Positions 24,598 through 34,701 are shown, numbered from the stretch's first letter. The stretch: 64,000 nt of DNA from Persicobacter psychrovividus (GCF_036492425.1 NZ_AP025295.1:62001-126000), one strand, 5' to 3'. The notes: generated from the letters alone by a model not told the origin. A program made the numbers and translations.

Positions 24598-24601
24598 CAC
24601 A

Positions 24602-24629
24602 AAAAAAGCCACTCGAAAGTGGCTTTTTT
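24602..24629. terminator. Bidirectional terminator
   Basis: Stem AAAAAAGCCACT / AGTGGCTTTTTT (24602-24613, 24618-24629) with a CGAA tetraloop. It lies between the DUF2911 gene and the leftward pyrophosphatase gene, and its A and T tracts suit both directions. Confidence 0.9.
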
Positions 24630-24646
24630 ATTCTGTTCAATATCAA

Positions 24647-26254
24647 TTACATGACTGCGGCCATCAAATTTGGCACCAGTTGTTTTTTACGCGATACAAC
24701 GCCTGGCATCCAGGCAGTATTGTTCTCCAATGGAATACTGAAGGCTTCTTCAAACAAATCAGTTGCGCGGCCATAGACCATGGCTTGTGAACCGTTGTTA
24801 AGAATATCAGTAATGACGAAAAGGAATAAATCATAACCTTTGGCTTTGATCGCCTCTTCAATCACGGTTTTATATTCTTCCTGCTTCGCTAAAACACCCT
24901 GTACATCCACGGTATTTATTTGTGCCAAAGCAGTTTTATAATCACCCATCGCAAATTCTTTCATATCCATATTGATCAGGTCTTTCGGTTGTTTATCTCC
25001 CAAAGAAGCCCCAGCAATCAACATTTCCATTCCATATTCTCGAGGTGAAACCCCAGCAATTTCCGACAAGTCCATTGCCGCATCAATATCCTGCTGTGTA
25101 CAGGTAGGCGATTTAAATAAGAGGGTATCAGAGATAATCGCACTGAGCATCAGGCCTGCAATTTTTGGTTCAGGCAGACACCCATTGGAACGGTACAAAT
25201 CCAAAATGATGGTTGATGAACAACCTACCCGTTCGGCACGAATCATCAATGGTTCAATCGTTGAGAAGTTACCAAATTTATGATGATCGACAATCTCTAA
25301 AATCTGGGCAGTTTCAATTCCATCAATCGCCTGAGCTTTCTCATTATGATCGACCAACACCACACTTCGGCGATCCACATTCTGTAAATCCTTATTCTTG
25401 ATGGTGGCAAAAACGTGACCTTCCTCATCTACTACAGGGAAGTTCGTTTGATCAGCTTCTTTCATCAGCCCTTCTACATATTCAATGGTATCCGTGGTAC
25501 GGAACATGTAGAATGGTTTTTTCTGAAGAATAGAGGCTACTGTTACCGACTGAGAAATCAGTTTAAATACTTTGAAGAACCCGTTATCCACCTTGAGCAC
25601 AGGAATATCGAAACCTGCGAAATCAATTTCCTGACTGTAATCAATCGGGCACCAAATGACCAATCCAGCCTTTGATTCCTTCAGCTTTTCAAGGTTCTCT
25701 TTCAGCAACTCCAAAATTACAATATCGCCACCTTCTTGCAAATTAAGGTTATTCAGAGACAATAAATTACCTTTTACAATTCCCTGTGGCAAGGACTTAT
25801 TCACCATTTCACCAGCAATAGTTTCGGCCACTTTCTGATAAGTAGTTTCAAATTGCTTGAAGATGGTCAAAGTACTCATTTCCAGATAAGCATTGGCGAT
25901 ATCTGAAACGTGGAGCATGGTCTCAATCTTTTTGTCGGCACCAACTACAGGCAGGCTTGAGATATTCTCTCTTGTCAGGATTTCAAGCGCTTGCTTTAAC
26001 GTCAGGCGGTCATCGATTACCGCTTTGGTCGCAGACTTAATATCTTTCAGCTGTGGCCTGATGGAGTCCATGAACACTGGGGGCGTCACCTTGAAGTGAT
26101 CCAAAACAAAGGCAGTCTCCTTGTTCAGGTCACCAAGACGAACAGCCGTGGCAGGGATTTCCAATTTATTTTTTAGTGCTGCATAGGCCAATGCAGAACA
26201 TATAGAATCGGTATCAGGGTTTTTATGCCCTAAAACTAAAATATTTTTTTCCAT
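24647..26254 (-). CDS. CBS-domain family II (Mn) inorganic pyrophosphatase
   Basis: 535 residues. Hydrolyses pyrophosphate in the cytoplasm with Mn or Co. The DHH half carries GHKNPDTDS (residues 8-16), VLVDHNEKAQA and EIVDHHKFGN; the DHHA2 half ends with SRKKQLVP. About 240 residues are inserted between the first and second DHH motifs: a first CBS motif (~70-130), a DRTGG-like segment (~140-240) and a second CBS motif (~245-300). This is the CBS-DRTGG-CBS arrangement in which adenine nucleotides (including diadenosine polyphosphates) tune activity. It is mainly known from clostridia and some deltaproteobacteria, so it is less usual here. Single gene with its own terminator. Confidence 0.93.
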   Translation of the reverse strand: MEKNILVLGHKNPDTDSICSALAYAALKNKLEIPATAVRLGDLNKETAFVLDHFKVTPPVFMDSIRPQLKDIKSATKAVIDDRLTLKQALEILTRENISSLPVVGADKKIETMLHVSDIANAYLEMSTLTIFKQFETTYQKVAETIAGEMVNKSLPQGIVKGNLLSLNNLNLQEGGDIVILELLKENLEKLKESKAGLVIWCPIDYSQEIDFAGFDIPVLKVDNGFFKVFKLISQSVTVASILQKKPFYMFRTTDTIEYVEGLMKEADQTNFPVVDEEGHVFATIKNKDLQNVDRRSVVLVDHNEKAQAIDGIETAQILEIVDHHKFGNFSTIEPLMIRAERVGCSSTIILDLYRSNGCLPEPKIAGLMLSAIISDTLLFKSPTCTQQDIDAAMDLSEIAGVSPREYGMEMLIAGASLGDKQPKDLINMDMKEFAMGDYKTALAQINTVDVQGVLAKQEEYKTVIEEAIKAKGYDLFLFVITDILNNGSQAMVYGRATDLFEEAFSIPLENNTAWMPGVVSRKKQLVPNLMAAVM

Positions 26255-26411
26255 TTATAGTCAATTTATAAAGCTTGATTGGGTGATTAGGTTTACCCCT
26301 TTTCAGAAAGGTCGCACCGTCAAAAAGGCAATAGATCAATTGTGGCTCAAAATTAAGAATATTTTTTTACTCTTTGGTGTTTTGACCTTCAACAGATGAA
26401 AATATGTCAAC

Positions 26412-29400
26412 CTAACTGCCATATTTTCCATAAACCGCTACCAATTCCGCCTTTTTCAATAATAAATTCAATTGCGCCTCCAACAACTGCCTTTCACTTT
26501 TATGGTACTCCATTTTCGCTTCCAGCAAATCCTTTTTGGTGATCAACTCATTCTCAAAGGCATCGCCTTTCACTCGAAGCACTTCCTCCCGAAAGAAAAC
26601 CGCTTTCTTTGCCACAGTAAGTAATTCCTCGGCAAGCTTTAACTGATCTTCTGCATTTCCCGCCGAAATGGCCTGCTCTTTCAATTCATTCTGTAAATTC
26701 AGGGCGGCTTGTTTCATTTGCAACTTCCTAATTTCGACTTCCTTATTTCTACTCCCCCAACTTAGGATCGTCCAATTGAAATTAACCCCCACCAACACAT
26801 TCAACTCAGGCATTACAGGCACTCCACCGACATACAAACCCGTTGCAAACAGGGTTAAGTCAGGAATAAAATCTTGCTTACTTGCCTGCCAACCTAATTC
26901 TGCCTTTTGCATGAGTAGGTCAGCTTTTTTTAAATCCGTATTGGTGGTTTGCAGATCACCCAACTGTTGGTACAGCGAATCAATGAGCATTGAAGTAGGA
27001 ACCTGTAAGCCTGTAATGGAATCAACAGGCCAACTCAGCAACTGCGCAAATTTCCGCTGATAATCCATATAGGTGGTATTAATCTTGCGAATTTCACTCT
27101 GTTGCTGCAATGTTTCGGCTTTCAGCCCATATTCGTAAGCCTGTAACAAATGACCATTTTCTACCGCATCTGTGGCTTCCTTCAGTTTTTCTTTCGTCAA
27201 GGCCAACTGACTGTCCTGCTCACGCAACTTCGCCTTTTCAATCAGCATCCCCAAATACAGCTTTGTTACTCCTACCGTCACTTTCGAAACCGCATTGGAA
27301 TAAGAAGCCTGCTCCTCTTCGAGTTCCAAGGCAGCCAATTTCACCCCACTGCCAATTTTAAACAACTGGCTCACGGGCTGAAAAACGCCTACGGAGCCGT
27401 AGCCCGCGAATCGTCCCTGTTCTGGGATTACAAATTCTGTGGTTAAACCTAAGGGTGGCACACTCCCGATGATCGGTAAATCCACGAGGGAAATTTCAGC
27501 ATCAGTAACTTTTTTGGTGTTGTACCAATAAAACATCGATCCGTTTGCCCGCACCTGCGGATAGTAAAGCGATTTCGCCACCTTAATATTCAGAGATTTC
27601 TCTTCCAGTTTTAAAGCCGCCGCCTGCAACAGCGGATTTTGTTCGTAAGCCATCAGTAAAGCCTCATCAAGGCTGAGTGATTTTTCCTGAACCTGCCCCC
27701 AGCTCAACTGCGAAACGGGCAATAGCAAGAGCAACAACATCAATGTTTTTCCGACCTTAGCATTTCCCGTTTTATCCTCTTTCAATAATAAATAATATAG
27801 CACCGGAACAACGATAAGGGTCATAAACATGGCGAATACCAGACCGAAAGCAATCACCGTTGCCAAAGGAGCCCACATTTCGCTGCCCGAAATAATCATC
27901 GGAACCACACCTACCGCAGCGGCTAACGTGGTCAGGAATATTGGACGAATTCGGCGTTCACCAGCGAGAATCGCCGCCTCCCGAACATCATGCCCTTCCG
28001 CGCGAAGGAAATTTGCATAATCTACTAAAATGATGGAGTTCCGAACGGTAACTCCCGCCAAAGATGCCAAACCGACAAAGGCAGTAAATCCGAAAGGATA
28101 GCCTAAAATCGACAAGCCGATCATGGCACCGGGAACACAAAAGGGAATCGCTACCAACACCAAAAACACCTCTTTAAGGTCTCGGAACTGAAGCAAAATA
28201 ATCATAAAGATCAACACCACACTCAGCGCCACAGCAACATACATCTCTGAGAACGTTTCATTCTGGTCTTCAAATTCGCCACCATATTCGATCATATAAC
28301 CTGGAGGCAGTGGAATGCTTTCAATATCCGCACGCACGGCGGCCATTTGCTCAGAAGGAAAATCTGATTCCAAATGGCGACAAAGAACCGTCAGCGTTCG
28401 TCGGCCATTGCGGTGCTTGAGGTTGGAGATCTGCCAACTCGGGCTTACGTCAGCGACCAGGCTTGAGGGTACTTTCTCGCGACTTAATGGAGAAACAATA
28501 TAGGTGTTTCCAACGGACTCATAGCGGTCATTTTGACTGGCTGGCTCTTCAATAATAATATCGAGTACCTTATTCCCTTCATAAAAATTGGACACCGTAA
28601 AACCACTCAGGGCTACTTGCAAATTCTTGGCAATCGAGGCGTTGGTAATTCCCAGACGGCTTGCCTCCCATTTTCGTTCCTCAAGATCAAGGGAAAAATA
28701 GGGGTTTTTAAAGTCTGATTCCACGCGGTATGCCGTAGGGAGTTTGTTCAAAATGGCTTCAACTTTTACACCCAAATTTTGGAGCACTTTCAGGTCATCG
28801 CCAAAAATACGTACTTCCACAGGCGCATCATGGGTAACCCCCTGCTGCATTTGTTTGGCTAAAATAATGCCCTCAGGCACCCACACATCAATGGTTTTTT
28901 CGAGTTCACTGACCATCTCCTGTGTTGCTTCCACAGAAATTGTATTCACCAATACTTGTGCGTAATTGGCTTTCGGAAATTCTGGAGAAAAATTATAGTA
29001 AAACCGCGGAGCCGCCTGCCCAACAAAGGTGGTATAATTCACCATTCGCTCATCCTTGGCAATACGCCTCTCGACTTCCTTTATTGCTTTATTGGTGGTT
29101 TCCAGATTCGTCCCTTCAGGCATAAACAACTCAATGACAAACTGATCTTTTTCCGCTGCAGGAAATAGTTTTTGATGAATGAATAAAAAGGCTATGCCCC
29201 CCACCACTAAAAAGAGCAGGGAAAAAAGGATGGTCAGTTTCGTATAGGCAAAACTTTTCTCAATCAGGTAATTGTAAAAATCCTGCAGACGGTCAAGCAC
29301 GCCCTTTTTTTCAGGTTTCTTGTCCTCATTCAGGCCTTTTTTAATGAAGTGATGACAAAGCAAGGGCGTGAGAAACATCGCAACCAAATAGGAGCTACTG

Positions 29401-30815
29401 ATCGCAATAGCAACCGTTATCGGCAGGGAATAAATAAACTCACCAACATACCCTGTTAAAATAACCAAAGGCAGAAAAGACCCAATGATCGTCAAAGAAG
29501 CCGTAAGCACAGGGATTTTCAATTCATTGGCCGCAGACCAGGCAGCCTCAAAAGTGTTCTTTCCCTCATCCAGCTTTTCCACATAATTATCAGCAATTAC
29601 AATCGCATCATCGACCAGCATTCCGAGCACTACAATAAGGGCGGCGAGGGACACCTGCTGCAATTCAATGCCAAAAGCCTGAAGTAATGTAAACGTCAGG
29701 GCAACGGTGACAGGAATAGCCACCGCACTGATGACGGCCACCCGAAAGGGCAACAATAAAATGATCACAATCACCACCGCTACAATGGCGATAAAAAACT
29801 CCTCAATAAACCGATCGACTGCATCTTCAACATTCTTAGGCTGATTAACGATGAAATCAATTTTTATATCTTCGGGCAATAAAGGTTTCACCTGCTGAAG
29901 TGCTGCGGCGATGGCATCACCAAAATCAACGATATTATTACCATCCAGCATTTCAATGGAAAGCAAAAGCGCCTCTTCGCCATTAACACGGATAAACTTA
30001 TCTGCCTTTTTGAAGCGTCGTTCCACCGTCCCCACATCACGTACACGAACCGTTGCGCCTTCAGGTCCCTGCCCAATAATCTGATTTCTGATATCTTCCG
30101 TAGAGGAAAAAAGGCTTTGCTCATGCAAGGGAATTTCCTGAGCTCCCAAATTTAACTTCCCTGCAGGAAACAGGTAATTTTCACCCCTGAGGGTTAAAAA
30201 CAACGACGTCATCGATATCCCATACTGACTTAATTTTGTTAAATCGGACTCGATATAAATGGCTTCCGTTTGCTCCCCTACCCGCTGAATTTTGGAAACT
30301 TCGGGAATGGTTCGCAACTGATTTTCAATCTTTTCAAGATAAGTGCTCAGCTCTACCTGATCACGCTGCTCTGAACGAACACCAATTAACAGCGCAATAG
30401 TTTCCCCGAAGCCCGTTTCCACCACAGGGCCAAGCACGGACGGCGGAAGACTCATTTTTTTCAATGTATTGAGCTCATGCTGAAGCTTGGACCAAAATTT
30501 TTCAGGATCAGTAACATTCTTTTCAAGCTCCACGACTATATAGCCGAGTCCTGCCCGAGAATTAGAAAATGTTTTGGCCTTGCGCACTTCCTTAAAAGTA
30601 AAAAGTAACTCTTCGACCTTCCGAACAACCTGTTGCTCGACCTCAAGACTTCCTGCACCAGGATAAGCGACAACGACCAAGCCCTGTCTGATATTAAACT
30701 GTGGGTCTTCCCTGCGCGACATATGCAGCAAGGCATATAAACCACCACAGAGAATCATGAAAGTCAGGGTCAGGGTTACCTGCCGATTGAGAATTGCACT
30801 TTTAATAAGTTCCAT
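26412..30815 (-). CDS. RND efflux pump fused to a TolC-like outer-membrane channel
   Basis: 1467 residues. Residues 1 to ~1020 are a complete AcrB/HAE1-type RND permease: N-terminal membrane helix, two large periplasmic loops, helix bundles at ~335-480 and ~860-1015, and the proton-relay acidic pair Asp402-Asp403 in LGMLVDDAIVIADN. From about 1024 a second hydrophobic stretch (MLLLLLLPVSQLSWG) resembles a signal peptide with a possible cleavage after Gly1040. Residues ~1041-1467 are a full-length outer-membrane efflux (TolC) protein with two coiled-coil repeats. The start overlaps the adaptor gene by 14 bp. One operon thus encodes all three parts of a drug or solute pump. RND-TolC fusions are known in Bacteroidota, mostly of the CzcA/CusA type; this one has an HAE1-like permease. 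Confidence 0.92.
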   Translation of the reverse strand: MELIKSAILNRQVTLTLTFMILCGGLYALLHMSRREDPQFNIRQGLVVVAYPGAGSLEVEQQVVRKVEELLFTFKEVRKAKTFSNSRAGLGYIVVELEKNVTDPEKFWSKLQHELNTLKKMSLPPSVLGPVVETGFGETIALLIGVRSEQRDQVELSTYLEKIENQLRTIPEVSKIQRVGEQTEAIYIESDLTKLSQYGISMTSLFLTLRGENYLFPAGKLNLGAQEIPLHEQSLFSSTEDIRNQIIGQGPEGATVRVRDVGTVERRFKKADKFIRVNGEEALLLSIEMLDGNNIVDFGDAIAAALQQVKPLLPEDIKIDFIVNQPKNVEDAVDRFIEEFFIAIVAVVIVIILLLPFRVAVISAVAIPVTVALTFTLLQAFGIELQQVSLAALIVVLGMLVDDAIVIADNYVEKLDEGKNTFEAAWSAANELKIPVLTASLTIIGSFLPLVILTGYVGEFIYSLPITVAIAISSSYLVAMFLTPLLCHHFIKKGLNEDKKPEKKGVLDRLQDFYNYLIEKSFAYTKLTILFSLLFLVVGGIAFLFIHQKLFPAAEKDQFVIELFMPEGTNLETTNKAIKEVERRIAKDERMVNYTTFVGQAAPRFYYNFSPEFPKANYAQVLVNTISVEATQEMVSELEKTIDVWVPEGIILAKQMQQGVTHDAPVEVRIFGDDLKVLQNLGVKVEAILNKLPTAYRVESDFKNPYFSLDLEERKWEASRLGITNASIAKNLQVALSGFTVSNFYEGNKVLDIIIEEPASQNDRYESVGNTYIVSPLSREKVPSSLVADVSPSWQISNLKHRNGRRTLTVLCRHLESDFPSEQMAAVRADIESIPLPPGYMIEYGGEFEDQNETFSEMYVAVALSVVLIFMIILLQFRDLKEVFLVLVAIPFCVPGAMIGLSILGYPFGFTAFVGLASLAGVTVRNSIILVDYANFLRAEGHDVREAAILAGERRIRPIFLTTLAAAVGVVPMIISGSEMWAPLATVIAFGLVFAMFMTLIVVPVLYYLLLKEDKTGNAKVGKTLMLLLLLLPVSQLSWGQVQEKSLSLDEALLMAYEQNPLLQAAALKLEEKSLNIKVAKSLYYPQVRANGSMFYWYNTKKVTDAEISLVDLPIIGSVPPLGLTTEFVIPEQGRFAGYGSVGVFQPVSQLFKIGSGVKLAALELEEEQASYSNAVSKVTVGVTKLYLGMLIEKAKLREQDSQLALTKEKLKEATDAVENGHLLQAYEYGLKAETLQQQSEIRKINTTYMDYQRKFAQLLSWPVDSITGLQVPTSMLIDSLYQQLGDLQTTNTDLKKADLLMQKAELGWQASKQDFIPDLTLFATGLYVGGVPVMPELNVLVGVNFNWTILSWGSRNKEVEIRKLQMKQAALNLQNELKEQAISAGNAEDQLKLAEELLTVAKKAVFFREEVLRVKGDAFENELITKKDLLEAKMEYHKSERQLLEAQLNLLLKKAELVAVYGKYGS

Positions 30816-31833
30816 GCCCTACTACCTTTACCTGACGACCATCCGTTAATTTCCACTGCCCGGCAACAATCAGGCTGTCTCCCTGAGAAAGTCCCTGCTC
30901 TATTAGCATTCCTTTTCCCACAAGCTGATCACCGATCACCCGTTTTCGGACGGCTCGGTTACCCTGAACAATAAATACAAAAAGATTTCCATCGGGATCA
31001 GGGACAACATAATTGGTAGGAATTACCAATTGAGGCTGACTGCCATTGACCTGAATATTAACTTCGGCGACCATCCCCTGCATCAAGTTTTTGGGTGCCT
31101 TCTCGATATTCGCAAAAACCGCAAAGCTACGGGTAAGCACATCGGCAGATGGGCGAATATGATCCACCGTGGCGTTGAAATAAGATTTACTGATACTTGG
31201 TACACGGAAACGTAGACTGTCGCCCACCTTCACTTTTGCAATCTGATTTTCGGGCAATGAAAACTGAATAGAATATTGGCCACTGTGCAACATCGATATC
31301 ACAGGAACACCCTCCTTTACCGTTTCTCCTGAACGCACAAAAAGACGGTCAACCCGTCCTTGTTCATTTGCTCGAATTTGTGTGTAAGAAAGTTTCCGCT
31401 GAAAAACCACCAAATTAGCTTTGGCCTCGGCGAGGGCGGTTTCAATTTTCAGAAAATCGGACTTGGTTAATGATTGTCGATCATACATTTTCTTCAGTCG
31501 ATCGTATTCACTCTGCGCCTGTGACATTTTCTTTTCTGCCACAAGAAGCCCTTGCTGATATTCATTTTGCTCGAGCTGCATCAGCAGTTGCCCCTTTTTC
31601 ACCTGATCGCCCTCTTCGACATATACCTTTCCAATTCGGCCAGGGACAGGAAAAGACAAAGCCCGCTGATTTTCAGCACGAACCTCGCCACTATATTCTA
31701 ATAAACTATTGATTTTCTGAGCCTTAATCACCTGATATTTAACAGGTATTGCCGCAGCAGGTGCTTGCTGGTTGCTCTGATCCTGACACCCGAGGGCCAA
31801 CAACAAGCAAAAAAAAGAAATTGCTAAACGCAT
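30802..31833 (-). CDS. RND periplasmic adaptor (membrane fusion) lipoprotein
   Basis: 343 residues, lipoprotein signal (LALGC, Cys16). It connects the pump to its channel. Family features: YSGEVRAENQ near the N-terminus, lipoyl halves with VEEGDQVKKGQLLMQL, a short alpha hairpin (~90-150), the beta-barrel segment VDRLFVRSGETVKEG, and the membrane-proximal end VKVVG. It is the first gene of the two-gene efflux operon, overlapping the pump start by 14 bp. No regulator lies beside it; its promoter is in the 135-bp gap toward the malectin gene. Confidence 0.92.
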   Translation of the reverse strand: MRLAISFFCLLLALGCQDQSNQQAPAAAIPVKYQVIKAQKINSLLEYSGEVRAENQRALSFPVPGRIGKVYVEEGDQVKKGQLLMQLEQNEYQQGLLVAEKKMSQAQSEYDRLKKMYDRQSLTKSDFLKIETALAEAKANLVVFQRKLSYTQIRANEQGRVDRLFVRSGETVKEGVPVISMLHSGQYSIQFSLPENQIAKVKVGDSLRFRVPSISKSYFNATVDHIRPSADVLTRSFAVFANIEKAPKNLMQGMVAEVNIQVNGSQPQLVIPTNYVVPDPDGNLFVFIVQGNRAVRKRVIGDQLVGKGMLIEQGLSQGDSLIVAGQWKLTDGRQVKVVGHGTY

Positions 31834-31904
31834 AAATTACAAAATAGGTTAAGATGATGTTGCTTTAATGTACTTTTAAAGGACAAAACAGTTACATAAA
31901 ACAC

Positions 31905-31932
31905 AAAAAAAACGGGATAAACCCGTTTTTTT
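31905..31932 (-). terminator. Terminator of the malectin-lipoprotein gene
   Basis: Stem AACGGG / CCCGTT extended by A and T tracts (31906-31916 with 31922-31932), 5-nt loop. It lies about 37 bp past the stop of the leftward gene at 31969 and ends in a T run on either strand. Confidence 0.8.
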
Positions 31933-31968
31933 ATTCACTATACTATTCCTATATTTTTGAAATTATTC

Positions 31969-32847
31969 CTATTCATTAAACTTCCGAATCGATATTCCTG
32001 AGACTTTTGGAAAATCTCTGCCCAAGGTCGAAAGGTAAAAACGGATATTCAACTGACCATCCACTACAGTAGTTTGGTACTCCTTATTAATCGCAAAGAA
32101 TTTACCTGTTCCTGTAGAATTTAAAGCATTGGCCTCTTTCCAAATATCCAAAGCTTCCTCTACCGTTTGCCCCTCAATATCAATATGGAATCGTCGGAAA
32201 GCGCCACCATCCCAACGGTTTTCAGAAAAATGCAACTCGACAATGTATTTTCCATTTTCAACATCAAAATCATAACTGAACTCTTCTCCATATCGCTCAG
32301 TAACAAAAATCTCCCGCTGCGGAGTGTTCATGATTTCTTGATCTTCAAACCAAGTATGAACGATGCCATCTGTAAAATACTTATCCGCTTCAAACGTTTC
32401 ACCGAAATCATTGGTGAAAGATTCTTTGCCTCCCGCATTAACACTTAATATCGGTTCCCCTTCAGCCAAATTCAACAAATGCCAATTGACAATGCTCGAA
32501 TTGGCATTGGTGGTATCATCATCGGCCACCACTTTAATATTTGAAAAGACAGAATACAAACGACTCGGCAATTCAGCAAAGTTACCTGTAATTTCCCCCG
32601 TTTTTGAATTGATGCTCAATCCCGCAGGCAAAGTATCCGCTGACCAGGTCACACGATCGGTTTCATTTTGTAAACCAAGATCCATTTTAAATTCATCACC
32701 AGGTTCAACTTTTAAAACTTGATCTGCCGAATTCGTGATCTGCAACTGAGGCACAGGCTGCACGTTTTCATCGTCGCTTGAACAGGCGCCTAAGAATAAT
32801 GCCCCGAGGGCCACTGTGGTCAAAACTTTCCCAATTTTCATTTTCAT
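31969..32847 (-). CDS. Lipoprotein with putative Ig and malectin domains
   Basis: 292 residues, lipoprotein signal (LFLGAC, Cys22) followed by a Ser/Asp linker. Residues ~35-100 match a He_PIG-type Ig fold (LPAGLSINSKTGEITG). Residues ~130-290 match a malectin-like carbohydrate-binding domain: LSVNAGGKESF, EADKYFTDG, TERYGEEFSYDF, YIVELHFSE and the aromatic-rich end. It probably displays a di- or oligosaccharide-binding module on the outer membrane. No carbohydrate enzyme is adjacent, so the ligand is unknown. Own terminator downstream. Confidence 0.82.
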   Translation of the reverse strand: MKMKIGKVLTTVALGALFLGACSSDDENVQPVPQLQITNSADQVLKVEPGDEFKMDLGLQNETDRVTWSADTLPAGLSINSKTGEITGNFAELPSRLYSVFSNIKVVADDDTTNANSSIVNWHLLNLAEGEPILSVNAGGKESFTNDFGETFEADKYFTDGIVHTWFEDQEIMNTPQREIFVTERYGEEFSYDFDVENGKYIVELHFSENRWDGGAFRRFHIDIEGQTVEEALDIWKEANALNSTGTGKFFAINKEYQTTVVDGQLNIRFYLSTLGRDFPKVSGISIRKFNE

Positions 32848-32987
32848 ATATTAGATGTGAGTCAATACTAAATAGAGAATGAAAATAGGATCGAAAGGTT
32901 ATCCTTTACATCATAAGGTGGGCTGAATAAGTACTTTTTAGGATCAATTTATAGGATTTAAATACATTAAAGGCCGTCGAAAAATAG

Positions 32988-34670
32988 CTATTGCTGATGT
33001 GCTGCGTTATCAAATCGGCCATTGAATTGTTGCCCAATCAGCAAATTTTGATTAATCTCAACGCTAACCTCAGCATTTGGCAACTTCAAAGAATGCCATT
33101 TTTTGGAAGCATCCAAAATCATGGAATCCCCCCCAATGGATAAAGCAATCGGCATATTGAAATCTGCGACACAGTTCGTCCAGCGGTAATTTAAATACCC
33201 ATCCTGAATTTCATACTCCATCACAGGAATTTGCGTGGTACGCAGATACTGATCAAAAAAGGGCTTTAATTCCAAGCCCGTTTTGGTGGCCATATATCCT
33301 TCTATTTGCGCTGCGCTCACCGTTTGGTGATAAAAAGTTTCGTTCATCCCGCGAAGCATCGATCGCCAAAGCGCATCATCATTCACAATTTGCCTAAGCG
33401 TATGCAGCATACATGCGCCTTTCACATACATATCGCCAGATCCTTCCTCATTGACACCATAATGTCCAATCACAGGACGGTCGTTTAAAATTCTGCTTCT
33501 TATCCCGCGCATGTACTCATCGCAGGCTTCCTTGCCTTCATAATATTCTACATACAGCGCTTCGGAATAAGTGGTAAACCCTTCATGAATCCACATATCA
33601 GCAACATCTTTATTGGTGATATTATTGGCGAACCACTCATGCCCTGCCTCGTGCACAATGATAAAATCAAAAGTTTGCCCCCAACCCGTTCCAGACAAAT
33701 CAGTGCCTTTGTAGCCATTCTTAAAGCCATTACCATAAGTAACCGAACTTTGGTGTTCCATCCCGAGATAAGGTGTTTGAACGAGCTTGAATCCGTCCTC
33801 ATAAAAAGGATAAGGCCCAAACCAGTGCTCCAAAGCCTTGAGCATTTTTGGCACTTGCTGAAACTGTCTTTTGGCTTTTTGGAGGTCTGACTTCAGCACA
33901 TAATAGGAACAATGCAAAGGTCCTTTTTCTCCATCATAGATTTCATCAAAAGAAGCGTAATCTGCCACATTGATATTCACCCCATAATTGTTGATCGGGT
34001 TCTTAACCTGCCAGTGATAAGTTGTGGTCTTTGTCTTTCGATTTTTATTCACCTCAACCAATTGCCCATTCGAAACATCCATTAAACCGCTTGGTACAGT
34101 AATAGAAATATCCATACTGTCTACCTCATCGGCAGGAAAATCCTTACAGGGCCACCATAAACTTGCCCCTTCCCCCTGGCAGGCAGAGGCAATAAAATGT
34201 TTTGGTTGTTTTTGACTGACAGAATCCTTGCTCCACACGAAACCACCATCCCAAGGCGGGTTTTTCGCTACGGGTGGTTGCCCCTCAAAGAAAAGGGAAA
34301 GCTGCCCTTGCTCGCCGGCTTTCATCACTTTAGGCAACTGTACCATATAAGCATTACCTATCGCGGTAACCTTCAGATTATCGCCATGCTGCGCTACACG
34401 GGTCAGTTGCATGGGGGCTTGTAAATCGATTTGAAGCGTTTGCCCTTCTTTCAGGGCCACGAACTTCATAATATTCTCCCCAGAAATTGATTGCTGATCA
34501 GGAAACACCCGAACATTGAGGTGATAATAAACTAAATCCCACCATGCACGATTGGGACCATTGGCACCTCTGAGGGTATCTTGGCGGGTATATTGTTGTG
34601 CCTGAACAGGTTGGTGTACGCTAAAAAGTAAGGCCAAAAGTATCAGCCTGTAAAACGGTTTAATCTTCAT
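32988..34670 (-). CDS. Exported M1-family metallopeptidase
   Basis: Zinc aminopeptidase-like protein, 560 residues from the ATG at 34670 (MKIKPFYRLILL); the upstream part of the frame is not needed and lacks a signal. A signal peptide ends at VQAQQ. The N-terminal beta domain is followed by a catalytic domain with H340-E341-x2-H344 (HEAGHEWFANN) and the third ligand Glu363 (IHEGFTTYSE), the HExxH-x18-E pattern of M1. The GMEN exopeptidase signature appears as GMEHQS, with His in place of Asn. It is shorter than aminopeptidase N (no large C-terminal helical domain). It likely trims peptides in the periplasm. Confidence 0.88.
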   Translation of the reverse strand: MKIKPFYRLILLALLFSVHQPVQAQQYTRQDTLRGANGPNRAWWDLVYYHLNVRVFPDQQSISGENIMKFVALKEGQTLQIDLQAPMQLTRVAQHGDNLKVTAIGNAYMVQLPKVMKAGEQGQLSLFFEGQPPVAKNPPWDGGFVWSKDSVSQKQPKHFIASACQGEGASLWWPCKDFPADEVDSMDISITVPSGLMDVSNGQLVEVNKNRKTKTTTYHWQVKNPINNYGVNINVADYASFDEIYDGEKGPLHCSYYVLKSDLQKAKRQFQQVPKMLKALEHWFGPYPFYEDGFKLVQTPYLGMEHQSSVTYGNGFKNGYKGTDLSGTGWGQTFDFIIVHEAGHEWFANNITNKDVADMWIHEGFTTYSEALYVEYYEGKEACDEYMRGIRSRILNDRPVIGHYGVNEEGSGDMYVKGACMLHTLRQIVNDDALWRSMLRGMNETFYHQTVSAAQIEGYMATKTGLELKPFFDQYLRTTQIPVMEYEIQDGYLNYRWTNCVADFNMPIALSIGGDSMILDASKKWHSLKLPNAEVSVEINQNLLIGQQFNGRFDNAAHQQ

Positions 34671-34701
34671 ATGTGAAGATAAATCTATGCGGAATAAAAA
34701 C

